Shown: positions 25,906-34,200 of the stretch, piece by piece | How the letters are laid out: the number at the start of each line of letters is the position of its first letter | Numbering within the stretch: the first letter of the stretch is position 1 | Source of the DNA: Thermoplasmata archaeon | GTDB taxonomy: Archaea; Thermoplasmatota; Thermoplasmata; Thermoplasmatales; Thermoplasmataceae | DNA: 56,520 nucleotides | Direction: 5' to 3' | Assembly (NCBI GenBank): GCA_015520045.1 | Contig: WAQW01000057.1 | Span: forward strand, 1-56,520 | Program-made: the position numbers and the translations under genes | The notes under the pieces: model-generated | Seen by the model: the letters and a program-made list of their open reading frames with translations, nothing else | Databases searched by the model: none | What the model was told of the DNA's origin: nothing

Positions 25906-27045
25906 ATGGTATACATCATTGATTCTGGTAACACCAAATTTGGGAGGAGCAACCAAAATATAATCAAACTCGGGGCAACAGCTGCCAAGGATATCGTGAA
26001 GCGATTCCATGACGCTATAGATCTTGTGATAGTATCCAATTCATACTCGGGAGAGTATACGGGTAACTCGGGGATAAACAGTTTGATCACCACCGCTCTT
26101 TCCCTGGACGAAGTTCCATCACTGCGTGTTGACAATACAACCGCGAGTGGGAGTACAGCCATACTTCTTGGTCGGTCTCTCATTGAGGCTGGGAGGGTAA
26201 ACACGGTATTGATCATCGGTGTTGAAAAAATGAGCGAAGTCGATACGAGGCGATCGTCCGAGATTATTTCGTCATTTCTGAATCCCGTTGAGAGGGACGC
26301 GGGTCTGACATTACCCTCACTGGCTGCCTTTATGGCAAGAAGCTACATCAGAGAATACGGCGCAACCAGAGAATCTATAGCCATGGTATCTGTTAAAAAT
26401 CATCGAAATGGCTCTATGAACCCTATAGCTCAGTTCCAGAAACCGATTAGCCTTGAGGATGTTTTGAACTCACGGATAATTGCAGACCCCCTAAGACTGT
26501 TTGAATACTGCCCCATAAGTGATGGTGCTTCTGCAATCCTTATGAGCTCTCATGAATACGCTCCTTCTCTGAGTGCGAAAAGAGTCAATGTTATGGAAAC
26601 TACCGTGAGCTCCTCCTCAAGTGTTGTTTCAACACGGGAAAATTTCGTATCTATAGATGTCGTCAAAAAGGCTGCAGAACAGGTTTTTCAAAAGACATGG
26701 CTCTATCCACGGGATATCGACTTCATTGAGCTCCACGATATGGCAACTATCCTTGAAATAGTCGAAGCTGAAGATATGGGCTTCTTTAGGAAAGGTGAAG
26801 GATGGAAAGCTATGAAAGATGGAGAGACCGAACTTGGTGGCAGCATACCGATCAATCCCAGCGGTGGACTTATTTCTCGCGGCCACCCAATCGGCGCCAC
26901 CGGCATTGCACAGGCAGCCGAGGTTTTCATGCAGTTAACCGGTAATGCAGGGAAAAGACAGGTCAGGGATGCAGAAAGAGGGCTATCATTAAACATGGGA
27001 GGATTCGGCAATTCAGCCATCGCCACGATCTATGAGGTGGTGTAA
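25906..27045 (+). CDS. thiolase-superfamily protein lacking the nucleophilic cysteine
   Basis: This 379-residue thiolase-fold protein is of the archaeal/SCP2-like group. The expected nucleophile motif CASG reads TASG here (VDNTTASGSTAI, codon ACC at the Cys position). The family motif HDCF reads HDMA in LHDMATILEIVEAEDMGF. The His motif SRGHPIGATG and the glycine-rich NMGGFGNSA are kept. Thus the condensing cysteine is missing, and the protein probably does not form an acyl-enzyme in the normal way. It is followed by its zinc-ribbon partner with a one-base TAATG overlap. Confidence 0.85.
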   Translation: MVYIIDSGNTKFGRSNQNIIKLGATAAKDIVKRFHDAIDLVIVSNSYSGEYTGNSGINSLITTALSLDEVPSLRVDNTTASGSTAILLGRSLIEAGRVNTVLIIGVEKMSEVDTRRSSEIISSFLNPVERDAGLTLPSLAAFMARSYIREYGATRESIAMVSVKNHRNGSMNPIAQFQKPISLEDVLNSRIIADPLRLFEYCPISDGASAILMSSHEYAPSLSAKRVNVMETTVSSSSSVVSTRENFVSIDVVKKAAEQVFQKTWLYPRDIDFIELHDMATILEIVEAEDMGFFRKGEGWKAMKDGETELGGSIPINPSGGLISRGHPIGATGIAQAAEVFMQLTGNAGKRQVRDAERGLSLNMGGFGNSAIATIYEVV

Positions 27046-27326
27046 TGCGGCTATACATCTGTACGAAATGCGGGAAAAAATTTGTGGAGGAAAGGTTGTT
27101 TTGTCCATCCTGTTTTTCTGAGGATTTTTCAGAATCCAGTATCAATGGAGCAACCGTATCCGACAGAGTTCAACTATTCGCCACTCCGGCAAAATTCCCT
27201 GAGTCGTACTACGTTCTGCTCGTAAACAACGGAGAGTTGAAGATTTTCTGTAGATCAGATACAGACATTAAAGAGGGAATGAAAGTGCGGTTGGGTATGG
27301 AAGATTCTCACCATCGTTGCAGATAG
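27045..27326 (+). CDS. DUF35-type zinc-ribbon/OB-fold protein, thiolase partner
   Basis: This 93-residue protein has a rubredoxin-like zinc ribbon with Cys6, 9, 20 and 23 (ICTKCGKKF and FCPSCF), followed by a short OB-like beta domain. Such DUF35 proteins form a complex with archaeal acetoacetyl-CoA thiolase and HMG-CoA synthase and bridge the CoA-binding sites. The ATG overlaps the thiolase stop by one base, so the pair is translationally coupled. No HMG-CoA synthase gene is adjacent. Confidence 0.82.
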   Translation: MRLYICTKCGKKFVEERLFCPSCFSEDFSESSINGATVSDRVQLFATPAKFPESYYVLLVNNGELKIFCRSDTDIKEGMKVRLGMEDSHHRCR

Positions 27327-27354
27327 CGGGGTCTTCGTCTATGCATCTGAGAAC

Positions 27355-28530
27355 TTATACTCGAATATTGAAATCATATTGCAATGTTTCGTGAGTTTCT
27401 CTCACAAAAGAAATGGGCATGACAATGGAAAGAATGACTGTTGAAAGCATGGCCACCGAGTAGAGTTCGGGGGTGAGGAAGCCGTTGGCAAAACCTATGC
27501 TGGCAATCACAATTCCAACGGCACCACGACTACCGAATATACCCACGACATGGTTTCTCCTCAGTCTGGGCTGATGTTTGCGGATGATGAGAAAAATCAG
27601 CAGACTTCCGATGATAGCTGTTACTGGAAGCATCACCGTTAGAGTTAGGAAGCCATGCATATTGGGTATTACAACATCGAGACCGGCAATTGAAAAAAAG
27701 AGGGGGCCGAAGAAGCTGCTTTCTATGCCTGATAGAGTCTTCTTCACCTTGTCTCTAAGCTGTTCACCAAGATTAACATCACTGACAAGAATGCCTGCAA
27801 AGAAAGCACCAAGTATGTAACTTATTCCTATCATTTCCAAAATGAAGGAGATTAAGAGAGCAAAAACTATAACACTGCCAAAAATTATTTTGGAACCTCC
27901 CCTTTTGGCATGAATCCTCTCGAAAAATGCATTCACGGTTTCTTTGCGATTCCGCATGGCAAGATCTATCAGCAGAAGTGCAATAATCACGGTCACTATG
28001 CCACCTACCTTAACATAAGAGGATTCCGGATTGAGAAGGATAGAAACCACAATAAATCCGATCACGTCAGAAATAACGACCGCTGAAACAATGAGAGACC
28101 CTGTTGATGTTCCCGCTAGGCGCGAATTCCTGATGAGCGCGGATGTTATGCTGATAGAGGGTATGCTTATCGACAGAACCAGAAATAGCGAGGAATCAAT
28201 ATTTATCCTGAGGAGCCAGACGGATAGGAATAGCATAGCTGCCATTGGAATAAGGAATCCACCAAGAGATAGTTTAGAACCTAGAAAGAAATTTTTGATA
28301 AGAGAGTTAAAATCTTCATCGATACCGAGAAGTAGGATGATGAAGAAAAGTGCTATTTCAGAAAAGCCACTTAAAAACTGATCGGGTTTGATCAGTCCAA
28401 TTATCGCAGGTCCAAGTGTTATACCCGTCAGAATTTCTCCAGTAACAGCTGGAACACCAACCCTCTTGAGAACCTCACCAAAAAAAAGTGATAGCGTAAG
28501 GAGAATAAGAACTGTTGCAATGATTTCCAT
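27355..28530 (-). CDS. CPA2-type monovalent cation/proton antiporter
   Basis: This 391-residue protein has about 12 hydrophobic segments. The CPA2 features VGVPAVTGEILTGITLGPAI and FFIILLLGIDEDF (the acidic residue region) are visible, as are SGSVIVF-type segments and FGSRGAVGIVIASIGF near the end. It has no C-terminal RCK/TrkA nucleotide-binding domain. It probably exchanges Na+ or K+ for protons at the plasma membrane and helps pH homeostasis. It is a single gene, with convergent orientation toward the thiolase/DUF35 pair. Confidence 0.87.
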   Translation of the reverse strand: MEIIATVLILLTLSLFFGEVLKRVGVPAVTGEILTGITLGPAIIGLIKPDQFLSGFSEIALFFIILLLGIDEDFNSLIKNFFLGSKLSLGGFLIPMAAMLFLSVWLLRINIDSSLFLVLSISIPSISITSALIRNSRLAGTSTGSLIVSAVVISDVIGFIVVSILLNPESSYVKVGGIVTVIIALLLIDLAMRNRKETVNAFFERIHAKRGGSKIIFGSVIVFALLISFILEMIGISYILGAFFAGILVSDVNLGEQLRDKVKKTLSGIESSFFGPLFFSIAGLDVVIPNMHGFLTLTVMLPVTAIIGSLLIFLIIRKHQPRLRRNHVVGIFGSRGAVGIVIASIGFANGFLTPELYSVAMLSTVILSIVMPISFVRETHETLQYDFNIRV

Positions 28531-28759
28531 ATTCTTACCCCTTTACGCTCTTAACTTATTTAAATGTTATATGATGGATTCCGCAAAAGATCTTGACTCC
28601 AACCGTAAAATCTTGGAGACAACGACTGGACATCGAGAACGCATATAGTACCACGCGGTGTGTTGTAAGTTCGAACTTTACATTATGAGCGTTCAATCAA
28701 AAAAATTATTTCAGGGGGATCAAAAAAAAGGTAAAAATAATAATCTTAAGAATAGTAAT
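28531..28759. other. intergenic region between antiporter and APC operon
   Basis: About 230 bases with no convincing gene. It should contain the antiporter promoter near 28550 and the end of the APC operon near 28750, where a run of A and T is visible. Confidence 0.35.
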
Positions 28760-28969
28760 TCATCTCTCTTCGTACGCATACTGCAGGAGCGTGTACAGTG
28801 CAATGAAGCCCACGCCAAGAATCACACCATATACGACCCCATTCTTGTCTATTACTGTAAGATAAGGGTTGGTATTCACAGACTGGAATGGCGTGATCGC
28901 GGTCAGCACCAGGCCAACCACCAGCACTATTGAAGAGATGACTATTCCTATCAAATACTTGGAGTTCAC
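28760..28969 (-). CDS. small two-TM membrane protein next to the APC permease
   Basis: This 69-residue protein has two hydrophobic segments, LIGIVISSIVLVVGLVLTAI and GVILGVGFIALYTLLQYA, joined by a short polar loop, and ends YAYEER. It begins 2 bases after the stop of the APC permease gene on the same strand, so the two are cotranscribed and probably translationally coupled. Position and size suggest an accessory subunit or assembly factor of the carrier; this is inference. No family was recognised. Confidence 0.75.
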   Translation of the reverse strand: MNSKYLIGIVISSIVLVVGLVLTAITPFQSVNTNPYLTVIDKNGVVYGVILGVGFIALYTLLQYAYEER

Positions 28970-28971
28970 GA

Positions 28972-30756
28972 TCAGCTCACCCCCTTGTCAGGTTCCTTTT
29001 CAAAAACGCCTTCGTCAGAAGCCAGGAACTGGGAGTTTTCTTTTATGATTGTATCAATCTCTTCAGTTCTGTAGCCACTATAAACGGCCCAGAAATAGAA
29101 TATGATTGAGATTATGACCACTACAACCAGGTCCCACGGAAATGGGATGTAGCTTTTCCCACCAAATGAACCTACGTAGGTCATGAATGTCAGAATTGCC
29201 ATGTAGATTGGTACCCAGATACCTGCTTTTACACTGGTTCTGTCAAAGATCTTCTTGTCGTTCAGTTTTAGGGAGTACAGTATTGGATAAACGATGAAGA
29301 TACCTATGTAAACAGCGATGAGTAGATAGAGGTCAATTGGCCATCCAGTCCAGTAAACAATCAGGCTGGCACCTATGAAAGCCAGGGGAGACAGAATTTT
29401 GGAACCAGCAAGCGTGAAAGGCCTCTTAAGTTCCTTAGCATGCTTCCTGAAAATTCTAACAGCTGGACCTCCTACCATATACGTGAAAACAGTAGCGGAT
29501 GTAATGAATCCCACCATCTTGTACCAGCTGGGGAAGGGAATGAAGAATATGAACCCTATGAGTAGAGAAGCGAGCAACGGGGCGACCGGAACTCCCCACC
29601 TCTCGTGAACCTTGATGAATGCTCTTGGAAGGAAACCTATGGTCCCGAGTCCATACAGCGTCCTCATGGAGGTACCGAGATAAACGTTAAGAGTTCCACT
29701 GGGAGAGATGTAGGCATCTGCGAATAAAATGTACGTTAGAAACACAAGACCGAAAGACTGAGCAAGAATGGCAAACGGTGCACCAGCCAGCGCACTTAAT
29801 CCTTGTGGACCGATATACTGGCCAGAGCCGTTAAGATAGACCCCGAGGCTTGTGTCGAGCCCGTGCCAGTTACCCGGGGCCACACCAAGGGAACCCCACC
29901 TGAGTGAACCTATGAGAGCGGTTTGAAGTAAAACGTAAAGTATAATACCGATGACAACCGCTATGACTGTAGCGATGGGTATAGACTTCTGGGGGTTCTT
30001 TGCCTCACCTGCATAATCAAGTCCCTGCCGGAATCCCAGGAAGGAGAAGACGATACCAGAAACAGCAACAGCTGCCATCACGGGACCAAATCCATATGGG
30101 AAGAATCCTGAAAATGTGTGCCCAACCGGACCAAATGCGCTATTCGTCGATGTGTAGGAGAGGTTGAAGTTACCCATGTTGAATCCAACTGCAATTAACA
30201 ATATGACCGTGGAGAATGGGATTACAAGTTTCCACCAGGTCATACCTGTGTTGGTTTTCCCCATTAACCTAACACCGAAATAGTTAAGGAAGAAGAATAG
30301 AATCATCAACAGCGCCGCAAACAGGATTCCTGTTCCAGTTAGAACAACTCCGCTTGTCAATCCTGGGTAATAACTCGACGCATAGGTAACCACTGCCTCT
30401 GCCTCAATGGCGGGAACGGATACTGCAGACAGGAAATAGGCCCATCCGAAAAAGAATCCCGCCAGGTTTCCGTGTGAGTACTGTCCATATCGTACAATCG
30501 AACCGCTTCTTGGAATCATGGTTCCAAGTTCTGAGTAGTTCAAAGCTATGAAGATAACAATCACGCCACCGATAATCCAGGATATTATTGCTCCAGGTCC
30601 AGCGACAAAAGAGGCTCCATATGCAGCAAAAAGCCAGCCAGATCCAATTATACCGCCGAGACTTAGAAACAACAGGTCAATGGTTCCGAGTTTGTGGCGT
30701 AATTTCCTATCTGATTTCTCAGCTATGATTTCTATGTTTCCACTTTCATCGACCAT
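28972..30756 (-). CDS. APC-superfamily amino acid permease
   Basis: This 594-residue carrier has about 12-14 hydrophobic segments. TM1 has the APC signature GGIIGSGWLFA, the substrate-binding glycine stretch. TM6-like FSFLGFRQGLDYAGEAKNP is the second binding region, and TM3 starts near AYFLSAVSVPAIEAEA. The amino acid transported cannot be predicted. ATG 30756 is chosen over the TTG at 30774 because a TATA-like box lies 27 bases upstream. The small two-TM protein follows after 2 bases. Confidence 0.87.
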   Translation of the reverse strand: MVDESGNIEIIAEKSDRKLRHKLGTIDLLFLSLGGIIGSGWLFAAYGASFVAGPGAIISWIIGGVIVIFIALNYSELGTMIPRSGSIVRYGQYSHGNLAGFFFGWAYFLSAVSVPAIEAEAVVTYASSYYPGLTSGVVLTGTGILFAALLMILFFFLNYFGVRLMGKTNTGMTWWKLVIPFSTVILLIAVGFNMGNFNLSYTSTNSAFGPVGHTFSGFFPYGFGPVMAAVAVSGIVFSFLGFRQGLDYAGEAKNPQKSIPIATVIAVVIGIILYVLLQTALIGSLRWGSLGVAPGNWHGLDTSLGVYLNGSGQYIGPQGLSALAGAPFAILAQSFGLVFLTYILFADAYISPSGTLNVYLGTSMRTLYGLGTIGFLPRAFIKVHERWGVPVAPLLASLLIGFIFFIPFPSWYKMVGFITSATVFTYMVGGPAVRIFRKHAKELKRPFTLAGSKILSPLAFIGASLIVYWTGWPIDLYLLIAVYIGIFIVYPILYSLKLNDKKIFDRTSVKAGIWVPIYMAILTFMTYVGSFGGKSYIPFPWDLVVVVIISIIFYFWAVYSGYRTEEIDTIIKENSQFLASDEGVFEKEPDKGVS

Positions 30757-30780
30757 AGAGATAGTTATGTCCAAAACTGT

Positions 30781-30790
30781 ATATAATATT
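30781..30790 (-). promoter_or_regulatory. TATA-like box of the APC permease operon
   Basis: ATATAATATT (plus-strand reading) is centred about 27 bases from ATG 30756 and was used to choose that start. Confidence 0.55.
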
Positions 30791-31241
30791 TTTCACAGCG
30801 TACCGGGCAAATCATAGGTAATCTCAGTTAGCCTTAAAATGTTTTTCACATAAAAAGACTGTCAAGTCGAAGTTGATTCCACAGGATTTGTGAAAACGAT
30901 CATGATCCCGCAACAGCTCCTAAGTGCGGTCTGATTAGAATCTCAAGATTTTCCTGCCCAAAGTTTGCCATTTCCATCAACTGAAAACTGACAATGTCGC
31001 AGAACTACACAGAGAAGATAACCGTTAGAAATTCTTCAGAGATGAATTTTTTCAGTTAGAGCAAATGCGGCGTTCCTTTGAATCATATTTACTAAGCGAG
31101 CTTTCAGGTTCTCCTTTTCAAAATAACAGTAAGAACTACCAAAGTTGGAAGGACCCGGACGGAAAGTTTGTTCATTCCGCATCGTTGACATTGTCCACAA
31201 CTTTCCTGGAACGTTTCTAAGGATACTGAAGATCAAATGTT
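30791..31241. other. 451-base region between APC permease and lhr
   Basis: No gene was seen. A minus-strand open frame that overlaps the end of lhr (31036-31311) has no family features and is read as chance. A possible C/D-box-like sequence was sought without success. The segment holds the lhr 3' end signals and the upstream part of the APC promoter. Confidence 0.4.
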
Positions 31242-34200
31242 TTAACTCTGTAAAATTGACGTAACGGCGTATCCGAGTTTCAGAAGAGCTGTTCTTACCG
31301 AACGGGGGCATTCATCTCCGCCCTTCACGCTCAGAAGGTGTGCTGCACGACCAGACAGACGGAACTGAAAACCACAACATATATTCCCATCTATAACGAG
31401 ATAGTGCATATTGCGGCCACTGAACATTCTCTTGAACTCTTTTTCATAAGCCCTGTAAACGATATCCTTTGGTGAAATGATATATACGTCTGAGGTTACT
31501 TTGCGGGATGTAGCAAAAGAAGGCTTGCGATATACCAGATTCCTGAAGTCGATGAATATTGACCTGGAAAGCGTGCCTGCGTCAACGAGCTTCCTTACAA
31601 CCCTGTGGAATAGCTCTTCGTTTTTCGTCTGAGAGATTGAACTGAATGTGAGCCAGTCAACATAACCAATTTTATCCACCGTGGCGAGTATCAATCTCCT
31701 GTATGCCTCTTCGGGTCTGAATCTTTCCGGTACATAAATGTATTTTCCATCGAAATCTTTGACAACGATGTTTTTTGAAAAAAGATCCTTTAAAATCTTC
31801 CTCACACGCATCCCTCGCAGAGGTCCCCTGGACGCAAGCTCCGCCTCCGACGCTTTCTTCATATCGATGATGGTTCTTATGACCTTCTGCATATCTTCAT
31901 CTATCTCTTCTGATCTGGCAGACCTAAAAAGCTGAGCTGCTTCCATCGTGCCGTACGAAATGAGAGAGTAGGGTCCGGAAAAATGATATATCAGCCTCGA
32001 CTCAAAGTAATTCTTCAGCTGAGTTGGGGTGATACCAAGCTTATAAGCTTCAAAAAAAGAGCGTATGCCAAGTATCTCTCTTTCAAGGAGCTTATATATA
32101 CCTCTCTCGTTATCATCTTCACTGCCATCGTGAAGAACCTCTACCAAGACATCTCTGAGTGTCATGGTACTCGTGTTCACGTTGCCACTTATGAACAGGT
32201 TTTCCCTCCTCTCGAAACCTCTTTCAAGTAGAACACGCGAAAGATCAGGTGGTGGGTTTTCGACCACGATCGCCCCAAAGGATGAGCTGTTCAATTCTCT
32301 GAGATAATTGACCAGATCGCTCTCTGAACCATCGGACTCGAAACGTATATCAGATAGCCACGCCAAACCATCTCGCACCTCAAGGTTAAGAGTTGCAGAA
32401 TCCTTACCATTTTCGATGTATACTGTAGAACCGCTCTCATAGGAAAAACTGTCAGAGTACAGGGCGATAGGATCATATGTTCCGGCAAGGAGTGGGAAGG
32501 AATTCTTCACAGATGCCTTTAAAGATCCGTAGTATACCCTGCCTCCATTGAATCTGGTATCGAGACCTCCAAAGCTTGTAACCTTCCTTTCATAAAACCA
32601 GAAAAACCTCGACAATTCCTGAAGAGAAACAGGTCCGTAATGATCCGCCAGAATCTTGAATGCAAGATTGGTATCGATGGCTTCTTCCGGTCTCTTGTAA
32701 ACAAGATAATTGTCATCCTGATCACGGAAGATTAGAATGTGATATTCGAGGGCCTTAAGGAGCTTCAACACAGTCCCAGGATCAAGACCAGATCTTTCAG
32801 TGAGTTCAGGAAGAGTGGAGTGACCGGATTCAATCAGGTCAAGGATCAATTTCATCTCTTTGTTTAATGGATCCATGCGAAGGGAATGGAGGCTGTCTGC
32901 CAGCCATAGTGATATAAAACTCAACTTATTCTTCACGAACCTGCCGAGAAGGATTTTACCCTTGGAGAGGAGAGAATTCAACTTTATCGGATCATAAGGT
33001 ATACCCCTCGCCTGCATGCTGAGTGGTTCTATTAGAAAACCATAATGCTCGAAAAACTCCTCAGTACTTTGAGGGCGAGATGAGAATCTAGAGATCCTGT
33101 GCTGATGAATATCACCCGAATCGGTTGACATCAACTTGTCCAGGTCATCCTTCATAATGTACTGCTTTGAGAATACCGGAGTTACGTAATCGTTCACAAC
33201 AATACCCGAATCCACGAGCCTATCCAGCTCTTCTGAGAGTTCTTCCCTCTTCACCGGGAGGTGTATCTCCAGTTCGTCAAGAGTCAAAGGGCCAATAGAT
33301 GATAATGTGGTCACCAGGGCTTTTCTCAAAGCGTCATTCCTTGTGATTCCCGATCGAGGGATATTATTCTTCAAATAAACGACTTCATCTCCTGTGATTT
33401 TCCTTCTGACCAAATATGAGGATTCGAGTCTTGTAAGTGCTTTCTTCAAGGCTTCCCTGTCACATTTTAATTTGTTCAGGAGGTGTTTGAAGGTCAATGA
33501 GGTACAGGCATCAAGCACAATATTCTCAAAATCGTTTAATATGATTGGAGCCGCAAAGAGAATTCTTGCTGCGTCATAGTTGTCACGGTGAACCCACTTC
33601 AGACCGCGGATATAGACTGATATGAAAGTATCATTATCAACCAGCTTTAGAACGTCTCCGTGAACGTCGAAACTGGCGTATGGATAGGGAGAGTTGAACC
33701 TATCCCGAAGAGGGTCAATTGTAAAGAAATGTCTGGCGAATGTCTCCAGATCCTTCGTACTGTGTATTCTGGGAACCTTGTTCTTGAAATAATTTTCTAC
33801 CTGACTGTGGTCGTTGATCAAAAATGTCAATTCAGAACCCCCAGACATTCTGTCCAGCATTTTGCCCTGCAGCTCTCGAAGCATTCTTGCCCTGTCTTCC
33901 ATTAAAACAATGTCTGAGGCCCCCGCCAGAATGAGACCGTATGAAAATGGAGTTGATTCCATTCTGTAATCTATTATCCTGTAATTCCCCCTCTCCACGA
34001 CGGATTTTAGGTATTCTTCAGCCTTTGGTACATCCATCATATCATTCATTATCTCCCTGTAAGTCTCTTCAATTACTGGAAAATCCTTCATTTTTTCAAG
34101 CACTCTGAGAAGTTTATCACTCCGGAGCTGTTGCCTGGCAACAGAGATATCAAACGATTTATACTTTCTAAGCACCATCATAGACCTCGAAGCACAGTGC

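Noticed and set aside
30800-31240. Possible C/D-box small RNA between the APC gene and lhr
   Set aside because: Only weak matches to the C and D boxes were seen and no paired guide structure.
31036-31311. Minus-strand frame overlapping the end of lhr
   Set aside because: It lies in a different frame from lhr, has no recognisable domain and contains no start-region signal.
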